A stretch of DNA of 64,000 nt from an uncultured Algibacter sp. (GTDB lineage Bacteria > Bacteroidota > Bacteroidia > Flavobacteriales > Flavobacteriaceae). Under the pieces are notes generated by a model. That model was not told the DNA's origin, did no database searches, and saw only the letters and a list, made by a program, of their open reading frames with translations. The first letter of the stretch is position 1; each line of letters starts with the position of its first letter. Below, piece after piece: positions 8,779 to 19,354 of this stretch. The DNA lies in the NCBI RefSeq assembly GCF_947495925.1, contig NZ_CANMAU010000004.1, positions 124,001-188,000 on the forward strand. Direction: 5' to 3'. The position numbers and the translations under genes were made by a program.

Positions 8779-9404
8779 TAAATTAAAGATAATGATTGAG
8801 ACTCTAAATAATTCAAGCTATTTGGACCTTCATTAAAAAGCAAATCTAAAATGCTCAAGTTTGGAATAAAGCCATGTTTGTCGCCAAAAACTTGAGTGTA
8901 TGTATCAAAGGGTAAAAGTGATTCTTTTTTAGCGTTTACCAAGAACCTATAATCTATTTCTGTATTTGTAGTTTTCTGATAAGATGTTGTTTTGGAAGAA
9001 TTAGTTTCTAATTGTAAACAGTCAAAAATCACCTCTAAACACTTAAAATTATAATCTAAAATAAAGTTAGCTTTTGTATTAAAAAGAGGTTGTAATTCGT
9101 CTTCATAGTATTCGAAAAAAGGAGATGTTCTATATGCTGAAAGTAATGATTTCCAATGATTTACTTGCCAATTATCATCATTAAAAATAGTAACATCTTT
9201 ATATTTTTGACGATTTTTTTGTGAATGAATAACGGGAATGTTTAGGCCTAGTTTTCCATTCGCCCCATAAATATAACATCTGTTTCTATAGGTTTGCTTC
9301 AAAAAATTGTCGTCGGTTTCAAAAACAATTTTCTTGGCTTGTGCCATAGCTACAAAGCTAGCAATACTAGGGAAATATGTAGGATGTAATAGAACGTTCA
9401 TCAA
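8778..9404 (-). CDS. WbqC family protein
   Basis: 208 residues. The N-terminal HPTYFPSIASFVAMAQAKKI and the segment NRCYIYGANGKLGLNIPV followed by HWKSLLSAYRTSPFFEYYEDEL match the WbqC family, first noted in O-antigen clusters and proposed to act in sugar modification, though the reaction is not firmly known. No signal peptide, so cytosolic. In flavobacteria the gene usually follows lepB, as here (53-base gap). Function inferred from family only. Confidence 0.9.
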   Translation of the reverse strand: MMNVLLHPTYFPSIASFVAMAQAKKIVFETDDNFLKQTYRNRCYIYGANGKLGLNIPVIHSQKNRQKYKDVTIFNDDNWQVNHWKSLLSAYRTSPFFEYYEDELQPLFNTKANFILDYNFKCLEVIFDCLQLETNSSKTTSYQKTTNTEIDYRFLVNAKKESLLPFDTYTQVFGDKHGFIPNLSILDLLFNEGPNSLNYLESQSLSLI

Positions 9405-9456
9405 AGCTTTCTTGTCATTCCAGTAAAATCATAACCCCATTATTTATAAAAGCAAA

Positions 9457-11040
9457 TTAAGCTTTCGTTTTTTTATGGGCTTTCCATTTGTTAAAACCTA
9501 TCCAACCAAAAAGTAAAACTAAAAAAGGAATAAAGAAAGATGTTGCTTTACCTTCTCCGCTTACCGTTGTAAAGAAGCGTTCCCATCTTGGATTTTTAAG
9601 GCCATCCCAACTCATCCAAATAAACACTGGCTTACCTACAACGTGGTCAAATGGTACAAAGCCCCATGCCCGAGCATCAATAGAATTATGGCGGTTATCA
9701 CCCATCATCCAGTAGTAATTTTGTTTAAACGTATATGAGTTAGAAACTTCACCATTAATTAATATTTGATTGCCTTTTACTTGAAGAGTATTGCCTTCAT
9801 ATTCAGTAATAACACGTTTGTATAATGGTAAATTTTCAATGGTAATATCAATAGTTTTATCTTTTTCAGGAATATATAGTGGTCCAAAAAAGTCAACATT
9901 CCAATTATAATTGGGGTCGTGCGGGAAAATGCCTGGGTCTCTAACCCCTTTTTCTTGTATGTTTTTGGTTATACTTACTACATTGGGGTTGTTTTTGAAT
10001 TTTTCTCTAGCTTCATCTGAAATTGCAGAAAAGTAGTAGGTGTTTTGATTATTTATTATTCCAAAACCATCTGTAATATCGTAGCGTTCTTTAATAAACG
10101 CAGGGTTAAACCTGTTTGTTCTAGGCTGAACGTGGTAACTAAATTGTAAATGCGCTCTATCGGGCAATTCGTTTTTCTTACCGTTTACATAAACATAACC
10201 ATCTCTAACTTCTAAAGTGTCTCCAGCTATTCCTACACAACGTTTTACTAGGTTTGTTTTTTTATCAATGGGCTTGTAATAGTTTCTATCGGGTCTGAAA
10301 TCATTCATATCCAATAAGGTGTCTGCAGGTTGATTAAACACCACAATATCATTACGTTCTATATCTTCAAATCCTGGAAAACGCAGATAAGGAAGTTGTA
10401 ACTTATTTTTCCAAGATGATTTCCGTTCTGAAAAGTCATCGTCAAACATATAAGATTTAGCACCAAGTTTAGGAATAGTATCATGTACCATCGGTGCGGC
10501 AACAGTCGTCATGGGTACTCTGGCGCCATAATGAAATTTGCTTACAAACAGGAAATCTCCAACCAATAATGATTTTTCTAAGGATGAAGAAGGGATTGTA
10601 AATGGCTGAATAAAATAAGTGTGTACAATAGTGGCTGCAACAATAGCAAATAGAATAGAACTTACCCAGTCTCCAGTTCCAGATTTAGGCTGTAAACTTC
10701 TATTTTCAACGTAGTTTACATCAGCTACATAATTTAAATAATAATTATAAAAACCTAAGCTAAGTATGGTTAGCGCTGTATCAAGTGTTTGATTTTTACC
10801 AAAGCTTCTAGTGGTTTCAACCCATATTACAGGAAACATAATTAAGTTTACAATAGGCAAAAACAATAGGATAACCCACCATATAGGCCTGTTGATAATT
10901 TTCATTAGTACCACTCCATTGTAAATAGGTACAAAGGCTTCCCAAGCTTGTCTACCAGCTTTAATATATAATTTCCAAGTGCCTAAGCCATGAATCACTT
11001 GAATAATCAAGATGAAAATAAACCACTGCGTTAATGTCAT
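9457..11040 (-). CDS. lepB: signal peptidase I
   Basis: 527 residues, long for the family, as is usual in Bacteroidota. An N-terminal membrane region of about 110 residues (DUF5684-like, WKLYIKAGRQAWEAFVPIYN) precedes the peptidase. The Ser/Lys dyad is S153 in FTIPSSSLEKSL and K266 in NLVKRCVGIAGD. The later box MMGDNRHNSIDARAWGFVP is typical. A large insertion between these boxes (about 290-430) carries extra beta structure. A final membrane helix lies near the C-terminus. It cleaves signal peptides of Sec-exported proteins on the periplasmic side. Lies 66 bases behind dapB, with its own possible promoter in the gap. Confidence 0.96.
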   Translation of the reverse strand: MTLTQWFIFILIIQVIHGLGTWKLYIKAGRQAWEAFVPIYNGVVLMKIINRPIWWVILLFLPIVNLIMFPVIWVETTRSFGKNQTLDTALTILSLGFYNYYLNYVADVNYVENRSLQPKSGTGDWVSSILFAIVAATIVHTYFIQPFTIPSSSLEKSLLVGDFLFVSKFHYGARVPMTTVAAPMVHDTIPKLGAKSYMFDDDFSERKSSWKNKLQLPYLRFPGFEDIERNDIVVFNQPADTLLDMNDFRPDRNYYKPIDKKTNLVKRCVGIAGDTLEVRDGYVYVNGKKNELPDRAHLQFSYHVQPRTNRFNPAFIKERYDITDGFGIINNQNTYYFSAISDEAREKFKNNPNVVSITKNIQEKGVRDPGIFPHDPNYNWNVDFFGPLYIPEKDKTIDITIENLPLYKRVITEYEGNTLQVKGNQILINGEVSNSYTFKQNYYWMMGDNRHNSIDARAWGFVPFDHVVGKPVFIWMSWDGLKNPRWERFFTTVSGEGKATSFFIPFLVLLFGWIGFNKWKAHKKTKA

Positions 11041-11091
11041 AATCTAGTACTTTTAATTTTTTGTTAGTAGAACTTTGTTACTCTTATGTTA

Positions 11092-11099
11092 CAAATTTA
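11092..11099 (-). promoter_or_regulatory. candidate -7 box (TAAATTTG) for lepB
   Basis: Exact TAnnTTTG on the minus strand in the dapB-lepB gap, about 50 bases before the lepB start. A matching -33 element at standard spacing is not evident. It would give lepB a promoter independent of parAB. Confidence 0.35.
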
Positions 11100-11106
11100 A
11101 TAGGTG

Positions 11107-11811
11107 TTAACCAATATTTAACACGTCGTTCATGGTGAAAACACCTGTTTTTCCCACAATCCATTCGGCAGCAACTACAGCGCCAAGAGCAAACCCTTGT
11201 CTGTTATGTGCAATGTGCTCTATTGTAATGGTGTCAACTTCACTTGAATAATCAACAGTATGTGTACCAGGAACATCTTCAATCCTTTTTGCAATAATTG
11301 GAATTGTAGTCTCATTACCTTCATCTAATTTCCAAGAGTCAAAACTCTCATGTTGTGCAATAATATCATTTGCTAATGAAATGGCAGTGCCACTCGGTGC
11401 ATCGAGTTTTTGAGTGTGATGAATTTCTTCCATTGAAACATGATATTGCTTCAAGGCACTCATCATTTTAGCTAAGGTTTTATTTAATTCAAAAAAGATG
11501 TTTACGCCTAAACTGTAATTAGAGGCATAAATAAATGCGCCCTTCTTTTCTTTACAAAGTGCTACAGCTTCGTCATATCGATCTAGCCATCCCGTTGTGC
11601 CCGAAATAACAGGGACATTATGGTTTATACATTTAGAAATATTATTAAACGCCACTGAAGGAATGCTAAAATCAATGGCAACATCTGCTATTGTAATGTC
11701 ATAATCCGTATCATCTTTGTCAACGGTTAAAACCACATTATGCCCGCGTTTAATAGCAATCTGTTCTATCGTTTTTCCCATTTTTCCGTATCCTAGTAAG
11801 GCTATATTCAT
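11107..11811 (-). CDS. dapB: 4-hydroxy-tetrahydrodipicolinate reductase
   Basis: 234 residues; reduces 4-hydroxy-tetrahydrodipicolinate in the diaminopimelate/lysine pathway, supplying peptidoglycan precursors. The NAD(P)-binding start MNIALLGYGKMGKTIE, the DFSIPS loop, ISGTTGW and the catalytic signature EEIHHTQKLDAPSGTA (paired His, Lys, and the substrate-binding SGT) are all present. The protein is slightly shorter than enterobacterial DapB (about 270), as is normal in flavobacteria. It lies in the parA-parB-DUF5683-dapB-lepB run, a conserved flavobacterial order. Confidence 0.97.
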   Translation of the reverse strand: MNIALLGYGKMGKTIEQIAIKRGHNVVLTVDKDDTDYDITIADVAIDFSIPSVAFNNISKCINHNVPVISGTTGWLDRYDEAVALCKEKKGAFIYASNYSLGVNIFFELNKTLAKMMSALKQYHVSMEEIHHTQKLDAPSGTAISLANDIIAQHESFDSWKLDEGNETTIPIIAKRIEDVPGTHTVDYSSEVDTITIEHIAHNRQGFALGAVVAAEWIVGKTGVFTMNDVLNIG

Positions 11812-11841
11812 ATATATTTTTTATTAAGACCCAATTACGGG

Positions 11842-12456
11842 TTAAAATTTAAAATTTAAGGTTAATCCAAGGTTGCTAGAAGCATCAAATTCGTTAAATT
11901 CATAATGTGGCGCTAAAGATAGGTTTTCATCAACATTAAACTGCATTAAATGTGCGTCAACATTAGCATCAATTATATTCAAGGCATACAGACCGATGGT
12001 GACAAGCAGGGCCACTTGTTTGTTTCGTCTGTAAAATTCTTGCCCACGTATTAAGCCATCTGTAGTAACCCTAGGATTTGTTAGTTTGCCATTTGAATCA
12101 AAATAAAACTCGTCATTTGTAAAACCAGCAAGTCTACTTTTGTAGGCATCTCTGTATCTATTATACTCTTTGTCGTTTTTTACGTAAAAATAAATACCTG
12201 TACCAATGGCACCCCAAACTATGGGGATTTTCCAGTATTTTTTATTGTAAGCTTGACCTAAACCTGGCAAAAGTGCAGAGTAGAATGCTGCCTTCGCAGG
12301 TCTTAGAGGATCAATAGCTTCTTTAACTTCTGAAATGGAGTCTACGGCAATGATATTGGGAATTTCTTCTTTTTTTTTGTTATCCTCTTGAGCAAATAAA
12401 GAAAAGAAACACCAAAATGTGAGAATACATGTTAAGAGATGTTTATTTAGAATCAC
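11842..12456 (-). CDS. DUF5683 domain protein
   Basis: 204 residues with an N-terminal signal sequence (about 1-22, ending SLFAQ). The mature part has the DUF5683 pattern: DPLRPAKAAFYSALLPGLGQ, then YNKKYWKIPIVWGAIGTGIY with a membrane segment, the NRYRDAYKSRL region and LLVTIGLYALNIIDANVDAHL. It ends in a short beta-rich tail. Probably an envelope protein; role unknown. The start overlaps the end of parB by 14 bases, so translation is likely coupled. Confidence 0.9.
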   Translation of the reverse strand: MILNKHLLTCILTFWCFFSLFAQEDNKKKEEIPNIIAVDSISEVKEAIDPLRPAKAAFYSALLPGLGQAYNKKYWKIPIVWGAIGTGIYFYVKNDKEYNRYRDAYKSRLAGFTNDEFYFDSNGKLTNPRVTTDGLIRGQEFYRRNKQVALLVTIGLYALNIIDANVDAHLMQFNVDENLSLAPHYEFNEFDASSNLGLTLNFKF

Positions 12457-13357
12457 CTTGAACTAATTTTTTAATACGATTAAAATCTTCTTCTGAATGA
12501 AACGGGATGGTGATTTTTCCTTTCCCATTTTTAGAGACTTTAACGTCAATTTTGTGTCCAAAGTATTCTGAAAATGCCGTAATGCCTTTTTTAACAAATT
12601 TTGGAATTCCTTCGTTTTCCACTTCATTAGAGGTAGCACTCTTATTTTTTGAAGTATTATAATCTCGAACAAATCCCTCAGTTTCTCTTACCGACAATTT
12701 ATTTGATAATATTTTTTCGTAGATATCAAGTTGAATAGATTGATCTTCAATAGTAATTAAAGCACGACCATGACCCATAGAAATAAAACCATCTCGCATG
12801 CCTGTTTGAATAATAGGATCTAATTTTAATAAACGCAAATAATTGGCTATAGTTGATCGTTTTTTTCCAACACGCTCACTCATTTGTTCTTGAGTCAAAT
12901 TAATTTCATTAATTAAGCGTTGGTACGACAAGGCAATTTCAATAGGATCTAAATCTTGACGTTGAATGTTCTCAACTAAAGCCATTTCTAACGATTCTTG
13001 ATCATTAGCTATGCGCACATAAGCTGGAATGGTTTCTAAACCTAGAAGTTTGGAGGCTCTAAATCTGCGTTCTCCAGAAACAAGTTGAAATTTGTTTAGA
13101 TCTAATTTTCTAACCGTAATAGGTTGTATAATACCTAATTCCTTTATTGAAGACGCCAATTCTCGCAGCGACTCTTCGCTAAAGCTAGTTCGCGGTTGAA
13201 AAGGATTAACTTCAACGAAATCAAGATCTAGTTCAACAATATTACCAATAACTTTATCTGCATTTTTATCTTGTACGGACTGAATATCGTTACTAGGATC
13301 ATTTAACAATGCTGATAAACCTCTTCCTAAAGCCTGTTTTTTAGTTGCCTTAGCCAT
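12443..13357 (-). CDS. parB: chromosome partitioning protein ParB
   Basis: 304 residues. The N-terminal box ALGRGLSALL, the CTPase/ParB-N motifs VNPFQPRTSFSEESLREL and SGERRFRASKLLG, ALVENIQRQDLDPIE and the helix-turn-helix TQEQMSERVGKKRSTIANYL are intact. The C-terminal part is a dimerisation region. ParB loads on parS near the origin as a CTP-dependent clamp and works with ParA. No convincing parS site was found in this window. Starts 3 bases after parA ends. Confidence 0.97.
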   Translation of the reverse strand: MAKATKKQALGRGLSALLNDPSNDIQSVQDKNADKVIGNIVELDLDFVEVNPFQPRTSFSEESLRELASSIKELGIIQPITVRKLDLNKFQLVSGERRFRASKLLGLETIPAYVRIANDQESLEMALVENIQRQDLDPIEIALSYQRLINEINLTQEQMSERVGKKRSTIANYLRLLKLDPIIQTGMRDGFISMGHGRALITIEDQSIQLDIYEKILSNKLSVRETEGFVRDYNTSKNKSATSNEVENEGIPKFVKKGITAFSEYFGHKIDVKVSKNGKGKITIPFHSEEDFNRIKKLVQGDSK

Positions 13358-13360
13358 AAT

Positions 13361-14125
13361 TTAGGAGTTTTTATTGATAACTTCTTTTGCCAAACTTAAG
13401 TAATTGTTAGCACCTTTACTACTTGCGTCATAGTTAATTATACTTTCACCGTAGCTAGGAGCTTCGCTTAATCTAACATTACGTTGAATTATGGTTTTAA
13501 AAACCATATCATTAAAATGTTTTTGTACTTCTTCTACAACTTGATTTGATAAGCGTAAACGTGAATCGTACATGGTTAAAAGTAGACCTTCAATATCCAA
13601 ATCAGGGTTATGTATTTTTTGAACACTTTTTATAGTGTTTAATAATTTACCCAAGCCTTCAAGAGCAAAGTACTCGCATTGAATTGGTATAATAACCGCA
13701 TCTGAAGCCGTAAGAGCATTAAGCGTTAGTAAACCTAAAGATGGTGCACAATCAATTAAAATATAATCGTAATCATCTTTAATGTTCTTTAGTGCTTTTT
13801 TTAGCATATACTCTCGGGCCTCTTTATCAACCAATTCTATTTCAATAGCAACTAAATCAATATGTGCCGGAATAATGTCCAGATTTGGCGTTTCAGTCTT
13901 TACAATGGCATCTTTTGCAATATTAGAATGCTCCAAAAGTTGGTAAGTGCCTATTTCAACAGATTCAACATCAATTCCAATTCCAGAAGTTGCATTTGCT
14001 TGAGGATCAGCATCTATAAGTAAAACTTTTTTTTCCAGAACACCTAGTGATGCTGCTAAGTTTATGGATGTTGTTGTTTTTCCAACCCCACCTTTTTGAT
14101 TAGCAATCGCAATGATTTTCCCCAT
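13361..14125 (-). CDS. parA: chromosome partitioning ATPase ParA
   Basis: 254 residues from the ATG at 14125, which gives the canonical start MGKIIAIANQKGGVGKTT (deviant Walker A). A TTG nine codons upstream is open but lies on the predicted -7 box at 14150, so I prefer the ATG. Also present are LLIDADPQANATSG, YDYILIDCAPSLGLLTLNAL and the RLSEAPSYGESI region. ATP-dependent DNA binding drives origin segregation with ParB. First gene of the operon. Confidence 0.97.
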   Translation of the reverse strand: MGKIIAIANQKGGVGKTTTSINLAASLGVLEKKVLLIDADPQANATSGIGIDVESVEIGTYQLLEHSNIAKDAIVKTETPNLDIIPAHIDLVAIEIELVDKEAREYMLKKALKNIKDDYDYILIDCAPSLGLLTLNALTASDAVIIPIQCEYFALEGLGKLLNTIKSVQKIHNPDLDIEGLLLTMYDSRLRLSNQVVEEVQKHFNDMVFKTIIQRNVRLSEAPSYGESIINYDASSKGANNYLSLAKEVINKNS

Positions 14126-14149
14126 GAATTGATTCGGTTTTATTCCCGC

Positions 14150-14157
14150 CAAAAATA
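14150..14157 (-). promoter_or_regulatory. candidate -7 box (TATTTTTG) of the parAB operon
   Basis: Exact TAnnTTTG on the minus strand, 24 bases before the parA ATG at 14125. No -33 motif at the expected distance was found. It supports the shorter ParA start. Confidence 0.4.
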
Positions 14158-14250
14158 CGATTTATTATTAGGAATAAAAACCGAATTTGTTAACAAAGAC
14201 TAAGATGAAAAAAAGTCGCTCAAATAGGTTGTCTTTATCGATTTCCTTTT

Positions 14251-17073
14251 TTATTCCTCAGGATTATGAATACATAAAATATAGTCGTTAGAGAGGTATG
14301 CTTTGGCAACTTTTTGAATATCGTCTTTGGTTAGTGCATTAATGTCTTCTTCATAATCAAAAACTCTTGAAAGATCTTTGTCATTATAGTCGGCATTTCT
14401 AAGTAGATTTAACCAAAATTTATTCTCCTTAAGTTGTTGTTTTCTTTTTAAAATTTGTGCTTCTTTGATTTTAGCTAAATCTTTATCTGTTGGGCCATTT
14501 TTTATTATCGTTTCCACTTCATTAATGGCATTCATTTTTAGTTTCTCAACATTTTCAGGACCACATGGAAAACTGATACTAAAATTAAACCAGCCGTAAG
14601 GTATTTTTTGAATTCTACCTTGAGCACCAACGCCATATACGCCACTCTCTTCTTCTCTTAGTTTTTCTACAAGCTTTATGCTTAATATTTCTCCTAGACT
14701 TCTAAAAGCATGAGCTTCGTGTTCATCAAAAGAGGTTTCGCCTTGATAAATAATGCGCACAATACTCTTAGGATCTTCGCCTTTTTCAACAATTTTGGTA
14801 TGTTTTCCTGTAATTGGTCTATAATCTGGAATATTGTAAGTCTCCTTTTTTCCTTTGGAAGGTAAACTTGCTAAATATTTTTCACAATACTCAATCAGTT
14901 TGGTTTCGTCAATATTTCCTACAAAATAAAAATGAAAATCACCAGCGTCTGCAAAACGTTCTCTATATTTTTCATACGCTAAGTTGTAATCAGCCTTATC
15001 TAAATCTTCAGGCGTTGGAAATCCAGCATATCTTGGGTTATCAGTATTCAAAAATTTACCCATTTCGTTTTGAAAGTAGTACTGCGGATTCGCAAGGACA
15101 TTACTAAAAATGGCTTTTTGTTTATTGATAAAGGAATTAAAGGCTTTTTCATCCTTATTTAAGGAAGTAAAATATAAATGCGTTAACTGAAATAATTCTT
15201 CAAAGTTTTTTGGAGAGGCAGAACCCGAAAAATTTTCGCTATAATTTCCAATATTAGGTGATACCGAAACTATTTTTCCCGAAAGCATTTTACCAAGTGT
15301 TATTTTATCAAAATTATTTACACCAGCTTCAGTTAAACCCCTGTTTGCGTAGGCCGTTGCTAAATAATCTTCTGTAGAATATAATGATGTGCCTCCGTAA
15401 CTAAAGGCTTTGAATAAGATTTCATCGTTTTTAAAATCAGTTTTTTTAAAGGTTACTTTTGCGCCATTACTTAATGTTAATTCTGTAGTGCCTAAGTTTT
15501 TATTGGCTGATTTACTTGTAATGCTACCAATTTTAGGCAGTGTTGTAATTAGAGAACTTGCTATTTCTTTATCGTTATAAGGTTCTAGGGTGATGCTATT
15601 CATGGACCTTAAAAGTTCAGTAACTTCGGTTTCCGTAACTTTAGTAACACCTTCTTTTTCAGGCCCTGTGATTACAATTACTCGATTTTCATCTTTTAAA
15701 TAGTTGGCAATAATGTTATTTACACTGGCCAACGTAATGTTGGGCAAGTGTTTTTTATGAAAATTATATTCCCATTCTATTCCGGGTATGGGCTCGTTGC
15801 TTAAAAAATGTCTAACGTATTCACCAACCACTCTGTTCGATTGTGTTTTGTCCTTGTCTTTTTCGGCTTTTTCAAGTCTAGCTAAAATATTGGCTTTTGC
15901 TCGGTTAAATTCACCTTCATAAAAGCCATACTGTCGAACCCGTTCATTTTCTTCAAGTAAAGTTTTTAAACCATTTAATTGGCCAGTTTCACTTGTCATT
16001 GCAAAAGATTGATATGCAGCTTTTGTTTTTGCCCAAGTGTTTCCATGAAAGCTTGCTCCATAAACAAATGGCGGATTTTCACTATTTCTTAATTCATCTA
16101 ATCGATTATTTATCATTTGCGTAAACAACGATTTGGTCATCATGTCCATGTAATCAGAAAGTGTTTCTTTCTTTTGAACGTTGCTATCATCTTTAAACAA
16201 AACCTGAACTCTTGAGAAAGGAGCTTCTTTATCTGATTCAATGGCTATAAAAGTCTCTTTGTGGTTGGGTACATAAAAAGCCTCTCTTAATCGTGGGTTT
16301 ATGGGGATGGGAATATGTTCAAAGTGAGATTTTATTTTTTCTTCCAGAGTGTTTTCATCTATATCTCCAACAGCAACTACGGCCATTAAATCTGGTCTAT
16401 ACCAATCTTTATAAAATCGTTTTAAGGTTGCGTAATCAAAATTTTCTAATATACTTTTAGTTCCAATAGGTAAGCGAGAGGCATATTTAGAGCCGTATAA
16501 GACTTTGGGTAAGTAGTTTTGAAGCATGCGTTCATCTGCGCCTTTACCAAGCCTGTATTCTTCCAAAACTACGCCACGTTCTTTATCAATTTCTTCAGGG
16601 TCCAGCAAAGCATTATGAGCCCAATCTTCAATAATTTGAAAACCTTTATCTAATTTTTCAGGATCATCACTAGGTATGGGTAAAATATAGACCGTCTCGT
16701 CAAAGCTCGTGTATGCATTTAAATCGGCGCCAAATTTCACACCTATGCTTTGCAGGTAATCAATCAACTCATTCTTCTTGAAATGTTTTGTGCCGTTAAA
16801 GTTCATGTGTTCCATAAAATGGGCTAAGCCCAATTGGTCTTCATCTTCTAAAATAGAGCCAACGTTTACAACTAATCTTAATTCTACTTTATCCTTAGGC
16901 TTTTCATTATTTCTTATGTAGTAGGTCAAACCATTACTTAGTTTTCCAATTTTAACATTTGGGGCTATTGGTATTTTTGCTGATAAATCAATTTGGTTCG
17001 TATTATTTTGCGCCAATAATTGATTTGTAATCGTTAAAATAAAACTTACAATGATGGTTATTGCTGTTTTCAT
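14251..17073 (-). CDS. M16 family zinc metallopeptidase (insulinase/PqqL-like)
   Basis: 940 residues from the ATG at 17073, which begins a clear signal peptide (MKTAITIIVSFILTITNQLL, cleaved near AQ); the longer frame upstream adds an implausible basic leader. The inverted zinc motif HxxEH is H85-F-M-E88-H89, followed about 75 residues later by the helix holding the third ligand Glu (near KERGVVLEEYRLG). A second M16 domain without a zinc motif fills the C-terminal half. Length and two-repeat form match PqqL-like periplasmic M16B/C proteases. Likely digests small peptides in the periplasm. It stands alone between parA and mutA. Confidence 0.93.
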   Translation of the reverse strand: MKTAITIIVSFILTITNQLLAQNNTNQIDLSAKIPIAPNVKIGKLSNGLTYYIRNNEKPKDKVELRLVVNVGSILEDEDQLGLAHFMEHMNFNGTKHFKKNELIDYLQSIGVKFGADLNAYTSFDETVYILPIPSDDPEKLDKGFQIIEDWAHNALLDPEEIDKERGVVLEEYRLGKGADERMLQNYLPKVLYGSKYASRLPIGTKSILENFDYATLKRFYKDWYRPDLMAVVAVGDIDENTLEEKIKSHFEHIPIPINPRLREAFYVPNHKETFIAIESDKEAPFSRVQVLFKDDSNVQKKETLSDYMDMMTKSLFTQMINNRLDELRNSENPPFVYGASFHGNTWAKTKAAYQSFAMTSETGQLNGLKTLLEENERVRQYGFYEGEFNRAKANILARLEKAEKDKDKTQSNRVVGEYVRHFLSNEPIPGIEWEYNFHKKHLPNITLASVNNIIANYLKDENRVIVITGPEKEGVTKVTETEVTELLRSMNSITLEPYNDKEIASSLITTLPKIGSITSKSANKNLGTTELTLSNGAKVTFKKTDFKNDEILFKAFSYGGTSLYSTEDYLATAYANRGLTEAGVNNFDKITLGKMLSGKIVSVSPNIGNYSENFSGSASPKNFEELFQLTHLYFTSLNKDEKAFNSFINKQKAIFSNVLANPQYYFQNEMGKFLNTDNPRYAGFPTPEDLDKADYNLAYEKYRERFADAGDFHFYFVGNIDETKLIEYCEKYLASLPSKGKKETYNIPDYRPITGKHTKIVEKGEDPKSIVRIIYQGETSFDEHEAHAFRSLGEILSIKLVEKLREEESGVYGVGAQGRIQKIPYGWFNFSISFPCGPENVEKLKMNAINEVETIIKNGPTDKDLAKIKEAQILKRKQQLKENKFWLNLLRNADYNDKDLSRVFDYEEDINALTKDDIQKVAKAYLSNDYILCIHNPEE

Positions 17074-17225
17074 AGAGGTTGATTTTTTGATTAATGATGT
17101 ATTTGTAGATAAAATCTGAATAAAGTTACACTTCTTTTTGATACGTACTTTTGAAATTAACATTTATTAACTTTAAACTCGTTGTAAGCTTGGAAAGAAG
17201 AAGCGTGTCAAGTGAAAAATATAAA

Positions 17226-19349
17226 CTAGTCTTCTATTAAAATTTTAAGAATAGAAATCGCGGCATCGCTAATTTTTGTGCCTGGTCCAAAAACTGCAAT
17301 AGCACCTGCATCAAACAAGTATTGATAATCTTGTTTGGGAATTACACCGCCAACGATAACCATAATATCATCACGACCATAATTTTTTAAGGCTTCAATA
17401 ACCTGAGGGACTAAAGTTTTATGTCCAGCAGCTAAAGACGATACACCTAAAATATGAACATCATTTTCTACAGCTTGTTTTGCCGCTTCTTGAGGCGTTT
17501 GAAAGAGCGGACCAATATCAACATCAAAACCCACATCGGCATAACCAGTAGCTACTACTTTAGCCCCTCTGTCATGACCGTCTTGCCCCATTTTAGCAAT
17601 CATAATACGGGGTCTTCGCCCATCTTGTTCTGCGAAAATATCGGCTAATTCCTGAGCTTTTTTAAAGGATTTATGGTCTTTTATTTCTTTACTATACACA
17701 CCAGAGAAGGATTTTATTTGAGCTTTGTATCTACCAAAAGCAACTTCCAGTGCATCACTAATTTCTCCCAATGTGGCACGTGCTCTTGTTGCTTCAATAG
17801 CTAAAGCTAATAAATTTTCTTTTCCGGACTGCGCTGCTTTGGTTAATTTCGATAAACTAACTTTGACTTTTTCAGTATTTCTCTTCGATTTAACATGTTG
17901 TAAACGTTCTATTTGAGAATCTCTAACAGTTTGGTTATCTACTTCTAAGGTCGTGATAGGCGCTTCTTCGTCTAACTTATATTTATTGACTCCTACTAAA
18001 ATGTCCTGATTTGAGTCAATACGTGCTTGCTTTCTAGCTGCTGCTTCCTCAATCCTAATTTTAGGAATTCCTGCTTCAATAGCTTTGGTCATACCACCTA
18101 GGTCTTCAATTTCTTGAATTAGTGACCATGCTTTTTCAGCAATATCATACGTTAGTTTTTCCACATAATAACTTCCTGCCCAAGGATCAACGGTTTTAGT
18201 TATTTTGGTTTCTTCTTGTAGAAAAATTTGAGTGTTTCGTGCAATACGAGCTGAAAAATCTGTTGGTAATGCTATAGCCTCATCCAGGGCGTTGGTATGT
18301 AGACTTTGTGTACCGCCAAAAGCTGCGGCTGCTGCTTCAATGGTTGTTCTTGCCACATTATTAAAAGGATCTTGTTCGGTTAAGCTCCAACCTGAAGTTT
18401 GGCAATGTGTTCTAAGCATTAATGATTTTTCATTTTTAGGGTTGAATTGTTTTATCAATTTGGCCCATAGCATTCTGGCTGCACGCATTTTAGCAATCTC
18501 CATAAAATGATTCATGCCTATTGCCCAAAAGAAGGATAACCGAGGTGCGAACTTATCAATGTCCATACCAGAAGCTAAGCCCTTTCTAATGTACTCCAAT
18601 CCGTCGGCTAAGGTATATGCCAATTCAATATCGCATGTAGCTCCGGCTTCTTGCATATGATATCCAGAAATACTAATACTATTGAATTTATGCATGTTTT
18701 TGCTTGTGAATTCAAAAATATCTGAGATAATTTTCATAGAGGGAGTAGGCGGGTAGATATATGTGTTTCTAACCATAAACTCCTTTAAAATATCATTCTG
18801 AATGGTTCCAGCTAATTGCTCTGGTTTTACCCCTTGTTCTTCGGCAGCAACTATGTAAAACGCCATGATTGGGAGTACGGCACCATTCATAGTCATTGAA
18901 ACCGACATTTTATCTAGGGGAATTTGATTAAACAATATTTTCATATCCTCAACCGAATCAATGGCAACACCAGCTTTTCCAACATCTCCAACAACACGTT
19001 CATGATCGGAATCATAGCCTCTATGCGTAGCCAAATCAAAAGCAACAGATAGTCCTTTCTGACCAGCTGCAAGATTACGTCTGTAAAAAGCGTTACTTTC
19101 TTCCGCAGTACTAAAACCAGCATATTGACGGATTGTCCATGGTCTGCGTACGTACATTGTACTGTAGGGGCCCCTCAAAAAAGGCGGTATGCCAGCAGCA
19201 AAATTTGGGTGATTTAATTGTTTAATGTCCTCTTTTGAGTAAGTGGATTTTACCTCAATATCTTCAGCAGTTAAAAAAGAGCCTTGAGCTAAAGACTTTT
19301 GGGTTTTAGCTTTGCTTTTTAATGTAATATGTTGAAGATTTTTTCTCAA
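17226..19349 (-). CDS. scpA: methylmalonyl-CoA mutase large (B12-binding) subunit
   Basis: 707 residues. The TIM barrel begins with [20 protein letters not shown] and contains GYHMQEAGA and the RIARNTQ segment. The C-terminal cobalamin domain has the DxHxxG lower-ligand motif in [15 protein letters not shown], with the later GGVIP loop. It interconverts methylmalonyl-CoA and succinyl-CoA with adenosylcobalamin, linking propionate and odd-chain or branched substrates to the TCA cycle. Its partner small subunit lies upstream in the same operon, separated by a lipoprotein gene. No ATPase chaperone (MeaB) gene is in the window. Confidence 0.96.
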   Translation of the reverse strand: MRKNLQHITLKSKAKTQKSLAQGSFLTAEDIEVKSTYSKEDIKQLNHPNFAAGIPPFLRGPYSTMYVRRPWTIRQYAGFSTAEESNAFYRRNLAAGQKGLSVAFDLATHRGYDSDHERVVGDVGKAGVAIDSVEDMKILFNQIPLDKMSVSMTMNGAVLPIMAFYIVAAEEQGVKPEQLAGTIQNDILKEFMVRNTYIYPPTPSMKIISDIFEFTSKNMHKFNSISISGYHMQEAGATCDIELAYTLADGLEYIRKGLASGMDIDKFAPRLSFFWAIGMNHFMEIAKMRAARMLWAKLIKQFNPKNEKSLMLRTHCQTSGWSLTEQDPFNNVARTTIEAAAAAFGGTQSLHTNALDEAIALPTDFSARIARNTQIFLQEETKITKTVDPWAGSYYVEKLTYDIAEKAWSLIQEIEDLGGMTKAIEAGIPKIRIEEAAARKQARIDSNQDILVGVNKYKLDEEAPITTLEVDNQTVRDSQIERLQHVKSKRNTEKVKVSLSKLTKAAQSGKENLLALAIEATRARATLGEISDALEVAFGRYKAQIKSFSGVYSKEIKDHKSFKKAQELADIFAEQDGRRPRIMIAKMGQDGHDRGAKVVATGYADVGFDVDIGPLFQTPQEAAKQAVENDVHILGVSSLAAGHKTLVPQVIEALKNYGRDDIMVIVGGVIPKQDYQYLFDAGAIAVFGPGTKISDAAISILKILIED

Positions 19350-19354
19350 ATCAA